Positions 1 through 5,661 of a stretch of 5,661 nucleotides of DNA are shown here, piece after piece. The notes below the pieces were generated by a model that saw only the letters and a program-made list of their open reading frames with translations, did not search any database and had not been told where the DNA came from. Each line of letters starts with the position of its first letter. Within the stretch, counting starts at the first letter, position 1. The DNA is from a bacterium UBP12_UBA5184 (GTDB taxonomy: Bacteria; Vulcanimicrobiota; Vulcanimicrobiia; Vulcanimicrobiales; Vulcanimicrobiaceae), in assembly GCA_002413145.1 (NCBI GenBank), contig DHWK01000034.1, forward strand, positions 1 to 5,661, in the 5' to 3' direction. The translations under genes and the position numbers were made by a program.

Positions 1-728
1 TCGGCAGCGGAGCCTCCGCCCTCGAGCCGCGCATCGCGGCGCTTGCAGCCTCGCGCGCCGGCGTCGCGCCTACCGCCCCGAACGGTCGCGCGGCCCAGGC
101 GCCGGCGCCGCATCCGCCGGCGCGCACGAAGGCGCATCTCAAGGTCACGCTGGACGCCGACACCCTCGAAGGCGGAAAACCGATCGTCGTCCGCTACGCT
201 CCCGGGGTCGCGACCGGGACGGTAAAACTCCTCGATCAGGATGGGACCGAACGCGCTTCCGCATTGCTCGGAAAGCGCGGAAGTTCGATCCTTCTGGCCC
301 CGAAAGTCGAAAGCGCCGAAGATTTCCGACTGGTTATCGACGCACGGCGCGGAACGACTCGCGACGAAACCGCGTTGCCCGTGCGCGTTCTCCCCGCGAC
401 GCAGAACGTTACGGCGGTTAAACCACTCCCGGTGAAAGCCCGCGTCGCCGCACTCGACGTTTCGCCGATCGCGCTTGCGACGACGACGTATCGCAGCGGT
501 CAGGAGATTCTCGTCTCCATCGTACGCTACGCTCCCGACCTCGAGGTCTCGCTGATGGACGACACGGGAGCCGAATTGCGAAAGGTCGCGGTTCGGCCGG
601 AGGATAAGGAATTACGGGTCGAGGCGCCTTCCGTAGGGGATGATGCTCGGTTTACCATCGTCGCGACGTTCGCGCGCGGCAGCGGTCAGGACAGTGTGAT
701 CAAACCGATTATCGTCCGCCCCTGGTAA
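1..728 (+). CDS. Partial protein with two tandem Ig-like (beta-sandwich) repeats, 5' end missing
   Basis: The reading frame (first whole codon at base 3) is open from the left edge to TAA at 726-728. It gives the last 241 residues; the true start lies outside. No ATG occurs in frame near the edge. Visible residues 1-44 are an Ala/Pro-rich, low-complexity linker. Two similar units follow, at about 45-131 and 147-240. Each has a G(G/Q)xIxV...YAP strand pair, then VxLxDxxG(T/A)E, a later LxAPxV, and a closing V(L/R)P. This spacing of hydrophobic strands and turns resembles bacterial Ig-like domains. No transmembrane segment or catalytic motif is visible in this part; a signal peptide, anchor or enzymatic domain could lie upstream. 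The stop is 13 bases before the regulator gene, so the two are probably cotranscribed. I do not recognise a named family. The frame is well supported and the function is unknown. Confidence 0.78.
   Translation, partial: GSGASALEPRIAALAASRAGVAPTAPNGRAAQAPAPHPPARTKAHLKVTLDADTLEGGKPIVVRYAPGVATGTVKLLDQDGTERASALLGKRGSSILLAPKVESAEDFRLVIDARRGTTRDETALPVRVLPATQNVTAVKPLPVKARVAALDVSPIALATTTYRSGQEILVSIVRYAPDLEVSLMDDTGAELRKVAVRPEDKELRVEAPSVGDDARFTIVATFARGSGQDSVIKPIIVRPW
135..395 (+). repeat. Ig-like protein repeat unit 1
   Basis: Codes for visible residues about 45-131 of the partial protein. It aligns by eye with the second unit at 441-722 over the YAP strand, the VxLxDxxGxE turn, the LxAPxV segment and the final VLP. 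The similarity is at protein level and no long DNA identity is seen, so the duplication is old. Confidence 0.55.
441..722 (+). repeat. Ig-like protein repeat unit 2
   Basis: Codes for visible residues about 147-240, ending one residue before the C-terminus. It shares with unit 1 the IxVxxxRYAP-like strand, the VSLMDDTGAE turn (VKLLDQDGTE in unit 1), the APSV segment (APKV in unit 1) and the closing VRP. A linker of about 15 residues separates the units. Confidence 0.55.
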
Positions 729-751
729 ACGTAGAAACAGCATGGTAAACC
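649..751. promoter_or_regulatory. Three copies of TGGTAAAC around the regulator start (possible operator)
   Basis: TGGTAAAC lies at 723-730 and again at 743-750, a direct repeat with a 20 bp period that brackets the start codon. A 10-base inverted copy, GGTTTACCAT, lies at 649-658 and is the exact reverse complement of 742-751. I found no further copy elsewhere in the window by eye. The word is AT-rich against a GC-rich background. SARP-type regulators are known to bind short direct repeats, so autoregulation is conceivable. All copies lie within or touch coding sequence, so chance or codon constraint is not excluded. Confidence 0.3.
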
Positions 752-2283
752 ACCCCTTGCCGAGGCTTGCACCGGGCGTGTTGCAGCGCGCCCGTATTTC
801 GGCATGGTTCGAGCGCAACCGGGACGTCCCGTTGCGGCTGCTCGCGGCGCCGGCAGGCTGCGGCAAGACGAGCGCGATCGTGACCTACTTGGCGGCAAAC
901 GCGCGGCCCGCCGCCTACCTGACCTTACGTGACGACGAAACGCCCGAGAGCTTGCGCGAACGCATCGCCGAGGCGCTCGACGTCGGCTACGGCCCCGCTT
1001 CGTTCGCAGCCTTGTTGGCCGCCATTGCGACGCGTTCGCCGTGCGACGTCGCGGTCGACGACATCGCCCGCGCGACCCTGGAGACCGTGGAAGAGTTGAT
1101 GGCGCTGGGCGCCGAGGCGCCGCAGGGCGTCGGTTTCATCTATGCGACGCGCTCGCGCACCGTGCTCGATCTGGGACAATATCTGGCCCGCGGCCTCGCC
1201 GTGATGCTCGACGACAAGGCGCTCGCCCTCGACGCCGACGACGTGATCAGGCTCTGTGAATCCGCCGGCGTTTCATTTACCACCGCCGACGTGGCGCGTT
1301 TTCTGGAAGAGACCGAAGGCTGGCCGATCGTCTGCGCGTGGGCGCTGCGCGACGCGGCGGAGTCGCGCACCGAACTCGGGACTGCCTACGAACGCTGGCG
1401 CCGTAGTCAGGGACGCCATTTCGGCGATTTCTTGAGCGACGAGTTCAAGCGCGCAGGCGACGTTTACCGCACGCTCTTCCGCGCCTCGACGGGCGACGGC
1501 TCGAGCGAGGAGACCGAACGGCTCGCTGCGCTCGAGACGCGCGGCCTCTTCGTGCGCCACGTCGAGGGGACATATCGACCCTATCGCGTCGCGCGCCAGT
1601 TCGACATCGAGGCGATACCGGCGTCCAGCGCTATCGCGCCCGACGCCTCGGCGCTCCTGGTCGTTCGGATGTTCGGCCGTTTCGAAGCGACCATCGGCGG
1701 CAGGCGGATCGAGTGGATCAGACGCCGCGAAGCGCAGATCTTCACGTACCTCATTCTCAAGTCCGACGGCGCGGTGACGCGCGGCGAACTGCGCGACGTC
1801 TTCTGGCCGGACGCCAATGGGCATCTGGCGACCCAGAGCATCAGGACGGCCTGCAGCAACATTCGCAAAGCGATCGCCGCGATCGCCGGTTACGGAAACG
1901 TCGACCGCTATTTCCAATCGGCCGGCAACGTCGCCGTCGTCGTGGAGAACGCCGTCATCGACGCGCGCCGTTTCACCGCGCACATTGCCGACGGCGACGC
2001 CGAACTCGAAAACGGCCGCGTTCCCGAAGCGCTGGCGCACTACCGGGCGGCGGAATCGCTCTATAGCGGCGAACTGCTATCGGGCGAATATCCCGAGCCC
2101 TGGTATGCGCCGCGCGCCGCGATGTATGCGGCGCTTTTCGTCGACTTGCTCGAACGGCTGGCGCGTCTTTACGGCGAACACGGCAACGCGCGGCGGGCGC
2201 GCGAATACGCCGAACGCGCCGACGAGCTACGTCCGGCGTTGGGTCTGGTGAACGGACCCGAGTTGGGCGGGACCTCGGCGTAA
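742..2283 (+). CDS. Transcriptional regulator: MalT/LAL-type ATPase fused to SARP-type winged helix and BTAD domain
   Basis: The protein has 513 residues. Residues 1-200 look like the signal-sensing ATPase of MalT/LAL (STAND) regulators. They contain a Walker A APAGCGKT at 36-43 (K42, T43), a Walker B-like VAVDD ending at D106-D107, the ATRS segment with R137, and the family's EGWP at 192-195. Residues about 305-400 form an OmpR/SARP-type winged helix, with a VRMFGRFE opening, RRRE, and GELRDVFWPD. Residues about 404-495 are the helical BTAD domain, with DARRF, EALAHYRAAESLYSGELL and a C-terminal TPR-like helix pair. Known large SARPs usually put the winged helix and BTAD first and the ATPase after, so the order here is reversed. 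The MalT-type TPR arm and LuxR helix-turn-helix are absent. The likely role is ATP/ligand-gated DNA binding and transcription activation in the cytoplasm. ATG at 742 is chosen because the ATPase homology begins within about 10 residues; the ribosome site upstream is weak, which suggests coupling to the preceding gene. The ligand and targets cannot be read from the sequence. Confidence 0.93.
   Translation: MVNHPLPRLAPGVLQRARISAWFERNRDVPLRLLAAPAGCGKTSAIVTYLAANARPAAYLTLRDDETPESLRERIAEALDVGYGPASFAALLAAIATRSPCDVAVDDIARATLETVEELMALGAEAPQGVGFIYATRSRTVLDLGQYLARGLAVMLDDKALALDADDVIRLCESAGVSFTTADVARFLEETEGWPIVCAWALRDAAESRTELGTAYERWRRSQGRHFGDFLSDEFKRAGDVYRTLFRASTGDGSSEETERLAALETRGLFVRHVEGTYRPYRVARQFDIEAIPASSAIAPDASALLVVRMFGRFEATIGGRRIEWIRRREAQIFTYLILKSDGAVTRGELRDVFWPDANGHLATQSIRTACSNIRKAIAAIAGYGNVDRYFQSAGNVAVVVENAVIDARRFTAHIADGDAELENGRVPEALAHYRAAESLYSGELLSGEYPEPWYAPRAAMYAALFVDLLERLARLYGEHGNARRAREYAERADELRPALGLVNGPELGGTSA
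2227..2283. other. 57 bp convergent (tail-to-tail) gene overlap
   Basis: The regulator ends with TAA at 2281-2283 on plus. The downstream membrane protein ends with TAG, complement of 2227-2229, on minus. Each gene's last 18 residues and stop are encoded here in mutually registered codons. In both proteins the shared stretch lies beyond the recognisable domain: the BTAD domain ends near residue 495, and the membrane protein's family similarity ends near residue 469. No hairpin followed by a T-run is visible here or just beyond, so neither operon shows an intrinsic terminator. Confidence 0.85.
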
Positions 2284-3684
2284 CCACAACCGGTAACGTT
2301 TGTCGCCGAATGCGGCGCGCCAACCGCTCGAGGCCGCCAGAGCTTGATCGAGCGGAACGTCGCGACCCGCGACCACGGCGTCGACGCCGTAACCGTCGAG
2401 CTTCACGCGCCACAGGGGTCTGAGTCGCGAGATCTCGAGGTAATCGTCCCACACGCGCTGCGGGTATGGGTCGGCTCGACCGTCGAGAAAGACGCGGACG
2501 TTCTTCTTCCCGACCAAGAGTCCGCACCACGCGAAGTCGGTGCACAGCACGCGGTGCGCGCCCGGCTGAAGCGCGAGCGCGGCGAGGGCGGGCTCGGCGA
2601 GGTTGTCGCGCTTGCTGGTCCCGGCCTGCACCAGCAGAGAAGCGACCGTCAGCGACAGCGTCATCACGAGCGCAGGCAAAGCCAAGCGCGGGATCCACGC
2701 GAAGCGCTCGGCGCCCGCCCCCTCCGGTTCGCGCGCGAACCACGGGACGCTCTGCGTCAGCGCCGTCGCGACCGCGGGCAGCGCGACGAGCGCGAAGAGC
2801 GCGATGTTGCGCGCGGCGCTCAGCATCAACCAGCTGCATGCGGCGAAGACGAGCAGCCGCTCCCAACGAACGACGCGCCCAGCGTAACGGCGGCCGACGC
2901 CCAGCATTACCGCAGCGAGCAGCAGCGGAAAGGCACCGTAGGCAAAGGAGAGGTCTTCGAGCCCGGTCGGTTTCCACTCTAAAATGTTCGCGGTGATCGG
3001 GCTGCGCAACAGCATCAGCGAATAGGCCGGCAGCTTCCAACCGAGCGGGCTGAGGCAGATCGCGCCGAGCGAAGCGACGGCGATGACCAGCAGCCGCCGC
3101 ACGCGCGCCGTCAAACGCCCCGCGTCGAGCCACGCCCCGCCCGCAGCGAGCAGCGCCAGAACCGGCGCGAGCGCGGCGCTTCCGTGCAAATTGGCCCACA
3201 CCGCCGCGACCGCGAGCGCGACCCAGCCGAGCGGCCCTTCGCATTCGAGCAACATCAGAAATCCGACCAAGAGCGGCCAGGCGACGACTTGCGCGCGCAC
3301 GCCAAACGACTCGAAGAGCGCGATCCCGGCGAAGGCCGTGAAAATCGCGATCGCTCGCGGCGACGCGCCGCGGCGCTCGGCTTGCAGCGCCGCCAGCGCG
3401 AGCGCCGCAACCGCGCAAAGCGCGACGGCGCCGGAAAAGACGAGCCAGCCCGCGCCGGAGCTGCCCAGCGCCGCGGCAACCGAAAAGAGCCACTCGTGGG
3501 GAAGCCAGGGCGCGCCCACCGCGGTAAAGGTTTCGTTGCCGAGTGCCCGCGGCACGCCGCCGCTGCGCAGGATTTGAAAGCCGAGCCAGCGCTGCCACGA
3601 GAGGTCGCCGTCGAGCTGTGGATAGGCGACCGCCACGATCAAGAAACGTGCCGCGAAGGCGATCAAGAGCCAAGCATATCTCAT
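2227..3684 (-). CDS. Polytopic membrane protein, GT-C-like glycosyltransferase family (downstream, motif-intact paralogue)
   Basis: The protein has 485 residues. The start is ATG at 3684-3682, which overlaps the upstream gene's TGA as ATGA. The frame stays open further upstream, but that part is a shadow of the neighbouring gene. About ten or eleven hydrophobic segments fill residues 4-355, and a soluble, probably extracytoplasmic domain of about 115 residues follows. The first loop holds D25-G-D27-LSWQ, then G...IL..G..P, and later W60-L-P-H-E-W65. This is the pattern DPDLWWH...G.W..HEWL of a large family of GT-C-like membrane proteins. Further family marks are WANLHGS (163-169), ARNIALFAL (291-299) and FLDGRAD (399-405), then LDGYGVDAVV (429-438) and a Trp at 455. 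GT-C enzymes use polyprenyl-phosphate sugars and a first-loop acidic motif, so sugar transfer at the membrane is plausible but unproven here. The last 16 residues extend past the conserved part and overlap the regulator gene. Confidence 0.87.
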   Translation of the reverse strand: MRYAWLLIAFAARFLIVAVAYPQLDGDLSWQRWLGFQILRSGGVPRALGNETFTAVGAPWLPHEWLFSVAAALGSSGAGWLVFSGAVALCAVAALALAALQAERRGASPRAIAIFTAFAGIALFESFGVRAQVVAWPLLVGFLMLLECEGPLGWVALAVAAVWANLHGSAALAPVLALLAAGGAWLDAGRLTARVRRLLVIAVASLGAICLSPLGWKLPAYSLMLLRSPITANILEWKPTGLEDLSFAYGAFPLLLAAVMLGVGRRYAGRVVRWERLLVFAACSWLMLSAARNIALFALVALPAVATALTQSVPWFAREPEGAGAERFAWIPRLALPALVMTLSLTVASLLVQAGTSKRDNLAEPALAALALQPGAHRVLCTDFAWCGLLVGKKNVRVFLDGRADPYPQRVWDDYLEISRLRPLWRVKLDGYGVDAVVAGRDVPLDQALAASSGWRAAFGDKRYRLWLRRGPAQLGSVHQTQRRT

Positions 3685-5108
3685 CGTGCCGCCCCGCCAG
3701 CGCGCTCGTAAAGGACGATGCCGTCCTCGAGATCGACCGCTTCCCAGTGCGGAACGAAGGCGAGCAATTGTCCGAGCGCTTCGCTGCGGCGGACGACGAC
3801 CGCGTCGATGCCGCGCGCTGCGAGTTCGCGTTTCCAGCCCGGTTTGACGCGCGCGATCGTAAACTGCGCGGTCCGCACCGACGGATCGGCGCGTTCGACG
3901 CGCGCGTCCATCATCACGCGAACGTTCCCCAAGGTAATCGCGTAGTTGCACCATTCGAGCACCGCGCAGAAGACGTGGTGCCTTCGGCCGTCGGCGAGCG
4001 AGCGGCGAATGACCGAGTCGGCCGGTTCGTGCCCGCGCGCCGTTTGCGCGACGCGGCCCGGCGTGTCGCCGGCGAAACCGAGCGCGAAGACGACGGCGAT
4101 TGCGGCGATGAGCCCCTTGGCGAAGCGGCCCTTTTGCGACGGCTGGGCGAAGAATTGCGGCGCGACGCGCACCAGGCTTCCGAACAGGACGGGGGCGGCG
4201 ACGATGCCGGCCAGCGGCAGGTACGCACCGTTCCAAAACGCGAGCAGCAGCGCGGCGCAGAAGAGCAAACGGTCTTCCCAACGGCTGCGTCGCAGGCCCA
4301 GCGCCGCTCCGGCCGCGAGCATCCCGAACAGCGTCATATAGGCGCGCGGAGCGACGGTACTCGGCGCGAACGGAATCAGCGCCGCGAGTTCGCGATCGAG
4401 ATGCGCCGCGAGCGGCGCGCGTGCCAGAGCAGCAAAACCTTCGGGCGTCAGCAACAGCGCCGCCGCACAACCGAGGACGACCAGCGCCATATGCGCGACC
4501 GAGGCGCGCGGCAATCGACCATCCAGGGCGCGGCCGATCGCAACCAGGGCGGCGAGCGCCGGAGCGACGACCGCGTCCGCGGCGACGTTCGCCCAGACGG
4601 CCACGATCGCAACCGCGACGCACAGGCCCCAACCGCGCGCGCGTTCGAGTGCGAGGACGAACGCCGCGGCGCAGACCCAGTGGGCGCCCCCTCCGCCGAC
4701 GCGCAGCACGTCGAGGAAAAAGTATGCTGCGACGATGGTCGCGGCGAGTGAGAGAACGTCGCCCGTTCGCGGACGCGCGCGAAATTCGACCAGCGCGAGG
4801 GCGACCACGACCAGCGTGCCGCCGAGCGCGGCCATCCCTCCGAAGCCGGCCGCGGCGTTCGCAAGATAGGTGCAGGCCGCTCCGAGCCAGCCCAATTCAA
4901 AATGCTGTTCGGCGACGGCGCGTCGCCCGAGTTCCAGCGTCAAGACGAGCTGCGAAGCGCGCGGCGGTGCGGCCGAAAACCAGGAGAAGATCACGACCGC
5001 CAGCAGGGCACGCAGCGACCAAACGGCCGCACGATGAAAGGTCGCTGCGGGCAGCGCGAACGTCCGCGCGTCGATTCCGCGGGTGCGAGCTGCGCCGGCT
5101 TCGATCAT
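3681..5108 (-). CDS. Polytopic membrane protein, diverged paralogue of the downstream GT-C-like protein (putative catalytic motifs lost)
   Basis: The protein has 475 residues. The start is ATG at 5108-5106, within an ATGA overlap with the DUF192 stop. In-frame codons upstream of it belong to DUF192 shadow sequence. It has about ten hydrophobic segments from residues 28 to 347, then a soluble C-terminal domain. It aligns along its length with the downstream protein: VWANVAADA (171-179) against VWANLHGSA, and W386-C387 with C381 in both. NVRVMMDARVE (395-405) stands against NVRVFLDGRAD, followed by GxDAVVxxR and a late Trp (455). The N-terminal acidic DGD of its partner is replaced by PPRASQ, the HEW motif is missing, NLHGS lost its His, and DGRAD became DARVE. 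It is therefore likely a non-catalytic partner, an accessory subunit, or an enzyme with altered chemistry. It has no cleavable signal peptide that I can see. The reading frame and paralogy are firm; the function is inferred. Confidence 0.86.
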   Translation of the reverse strand: MIEAGAARTRGIDARTFALPAATFHRAAVWSLRALLAVVIFSWFSAAPPRASQLVLTLELGRRAVAEQHFELGWLGAACTYLANAAAGFGGMAALGGTLVVVALALVEFRARPRTGDVLSLAATIVAAYFFLDVLRVGGGGAHWVCAAAFVLALERARGWGLCVAVAIVAVWANVAADAVVAPALAALVAIGRALDGRLPRASVAHMALVVLGCAAALLLTPEGFAALARAPLAAHLDRELAALIPFAPSTVAPRAYMTLFGMLAAGAALGLRRSRWEDRLLFCAALLLAFWNGAYLPLAGIVAAPVLFGSLVRVAPQFFAQPSQKGRFAKGLIAAIAVVFALGFAGDTPGRVAQTARGHEPADSVIRRSLADGRRHHVFCAVLEWCNYAITLGNVRVMMDARVERADPSVRTAQFTIARVKPGWKRELAARGIDAVVVRRSEALGQLLAFVPHWEAVDLEDGIVLYERAGGAAR

Positions 5109-5449
5109 TCCAGGACCAATTGGTCTCCGACCAGGATGTCGCGCCCAAGCTCGGGTCCGGATCCGAGTTCGACGATCGAGACGGCGTCGCGGCACGTCAC
5201 CGCCAGACGGTTGGGCGGGATCGAACTCGCAATCCGCAGCACGCGGTTGTCTTTGTCGAGAAAATAGAGGTCGATCGTCGCCCGCATCCCCATGGTATGC
5301 ACCGCCGAACAACCGTCGATCCATAGTCCTTCGTCAGGAGAGACGGTGGCTCGCGGCAAGAGCCCGAGTCCGCGCGCGACAAAGTTACTCGCTCGAACGA
5401 CGCGCGTCGCCAAGACTTTTCCGTTCGTAGCGTTACGCAGGACGTGCAC
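5105..5449 (-). CDS. DUF192 family protein (COG1430-like)
   Basis: The protein has 114 residues. GTG at 5449-5447 is chosen as start because AAGGAG (5466-5461) precedes it by 11 bases; the longer in-frame ORF runs back into the peptidase gene. The whole length matches the DUF192 fold: R..GLGLLPR (26-33), EGLWIDGCSAVHTMGMR (40-56), then IDLYFLDKDNRVLRI (59-73). PPNRLAVTCRDAV (78-90) and a closing LGRDILVGDQLVL complete it. The C47...VHT..MR and C86 version resembles the subtype common in Actinobacteria, Chloroflexi and some Proteobacteria. In my recollection that subtype often lies near Tad/type IV pilus genes. The biochemical function of the family is not established. It has no signal peptide or membrane segment, so it is probably cytoplasmic. 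It sits between the prepilin peptidase and the membrane-protein pair, and its TGA overlaps the next ATG by 4 bases. Confidence 0.92.
   Translation of the reverse strand: MHVLRNATNGKVLATRVVRASNFVARGLGLLPRATVSPDEGLWIDGCSAVHTMGMRATIDLYFLDKDNRVLRIASSIPPNRLAVTCRDAVSIVELGSGPELGRDILVGDQLVLE
5114..5125. repeat. 12 bp perfect palindrome just upstream of the 475-residue membrane protein gene
   Basis: GACCAATTGGTC is self-complementary over all 12 bases. It ends 5 bases before the ATG at 5108 on the minus strand, and lies inside DUF192 codons for DQLV. It has no loop, so it would be a protein site rather than an RNA hairpin. It may well be chance. Confidence 0.2.
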
Positions 5450-5460
5450 GGTAGAGCGAG

Positions 5461-5466
5461 CTCCTT
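5461..5466 (-). promoter_or_regulatory. Shine-Dalgarno AAGGAG for the DUF192 gene
   Basis: AAGGAG (complement of 5466-5461) shares its first A with the TGA stop of the prepilin peptidase gene (5468-5466). It precedes the GTG at 5449 by 11 bases. It is the only strong ribosome site near the frame and decides the start; the spacing is slightly long. Termination of the upstream gene directly on this site suggests translational coupling. Confidence 0.65.
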
Positions 5467-5661
5467 CAGGAAAAAGTGAACGGTAGCGCGAGGGCGATCG
5501 CGCCGGCGAGGTAAGGTGCGAAGGCGATCGGCTCGTGGCGCCGTTTGTGAAGCAGTGAGGCAAAAACCGCGATCAAACAGGCGGCCGCGACGGCGAGCAG
5601 CGCCGTTTGGATGCCGAGCGCCGCACCGCCGAGGGCAATCAATTTGACGTCGCCCCAGCCC
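5466..5661 (-). CDS. Type IV prepilin peptidase (A24 family), C-terminal fragment, 5' end outside window
   Basis: The frame enters at the right edge (first whole codon at 5660) and ends with TGA at 5468-5466, giving 64 residues. The fragment opens with GWGDVKLIALGGAALG, the GxGDxK active-site motif of PilD/CpaA/GspO-type aspartic prepilin peptidases; the Asp at visible residue 4 is the second catalytic Asp. A hydrophobic segment (about 18-37), a short basic loop (HKRRHE) and the family's P-I-x-F-x-P-Y-L-A-G-A ending follow. The enzyme sits in the cytoplasmic membrane, cleaves leader peptides of type IV pilins or pseudopilins and, in many members, N-methylates the new terminus. The first catalytic Asp, the N-terminal methylase domain (if any) and the start lie beyond 5661. 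The fragment cannot separate a full PilD from a short CpaA/TadV type. It leads the visible minus-strand operon. Confidence 0.86.
   Translation of the reverse strand, partial: GWGDVKLIALGGAALGIQTALLAVAAACLIAVFASLLHKRRHEPIAFAPYLAGAIALALPFTFS

Noticed and set aside
1273..2040. 255-residue minus-strand open frame opposite the regulator
   Set aside because: It is antisense to the clear winged helix/BTAD coding region. The open frame follows from GC-rich third positions.
2290..2320. Short inverted repeat CGCC/GGCG near 2300 as a terminator
   Set aside because: The stem is only 4 bp, no T-run follows, and it lies inside the membrane protein coding sequence.
2344..2982. 212-residue plus-strand open frame
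   Set aside because: It mirrors the codons of the membrane protein on the opposite strand and is rich in Arg, Gln and Glu. It has no ribosome site and no recognisable motif.
3685..4632. Minus-strand upstream extension of the 485-residue membrane protein frame (would make 801 residues)
   Set aside because: The extension is Arg/Gly-rich, lacks membrane-like segments and lies out of frame across the well-supported paralogue. The family N-terminus begins at the ATG at 3684, which has the ATGA coupling.
3543..4751. 402-residue plus-strand open frame
   Set aside because: It is antisense to the 475-residue membrane protein. Its Arg/Asp/Glu-rich composition is typical of a GC-rich shadow and shows no domain pattern.
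5109..5324. 72-residue N-terminal extension of the 475-residue membrane protein
   Set aside because: It overlaps the DUF192 coding region in another frame and is Arg-rich without a leader pattern. The ATG at 5108 is coupled to the DUF192 stop.
5450..5563. Longer DUF192 start (152 residues)
   Set aside because: The extra 38 residues overlap the prepilin peptidase C-terminus in another frame and do not match DUF192. AAGGAG points to the GTG at 5449.

Overview
The window is a GC-rich bacterial segment (clearly above 60% G+C by eye) with almost no non-coding DNA. It holds six genes in two convergent groups. No rRNA, tRNA, CRISPR, transposase or integrase is visible. The organism cannot be fixed from the sequence. 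The GC content, the ATPase-winged helix-BTAD regulator and the actinobacterial/Chloroflexi-like DUF192 subtype suggest a high-GC soil-type lineage such as Eremiobacterota/Vulcanimicrobiota, Chloroflexota or Actinomycetota. This is low-confidence inference.

Plus strand, 1-2283. The window opens inside a protein cut by the left edge (to 728). It has an Ala/Pro-rich linker followed by two similar beta-sandwich (Ig-like) repeats. Thirteen bases later starts a 513-residue regulator. It has a MalT/LAL-type P-loop ATPase at the N-terminus and a SARP-type winged helix plus BTAD helical domain at the C-terminus. This is the reverse of the usual large-SARP order. An 8-10 bp word, TGGTAAAC, occurs three times around the regulator's start codon.

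Minus strand, 5661-2227. This looks like one tightly packed operon read right to left. It begins with the C-terminal part of a type IV prepilin peptidase (GxGD motif, 5' end outside the window), then a small DUF192 protein. Two polytopic membrane proteins of 475 and 485 residues follow. The last three genes are joined by two ATGA stop/start overlaps, and the DUF192 Shine-Dalgarno begins in the peptidase stop codon. The two membrane proteins are diverged paralogues of a GT-C-like family. The downstream copy keeps the family's N-terminal acidic motif and C-terminal DGRAD motif, while the upstream copy has lost most of both.

The two groups collide tail to tail. The last 18 codons of the regulator and of the downstream membrane protein, plus both stops, overlap by 57 bp, with no room for an ordinary terminator. 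A working hypothesis, inference only, is that the minus-strand operon makes, and perhaps glycosylates, a type IV or Tad pilus product. The plus-strand pair would be a cell-envelope or signalling module next to it.
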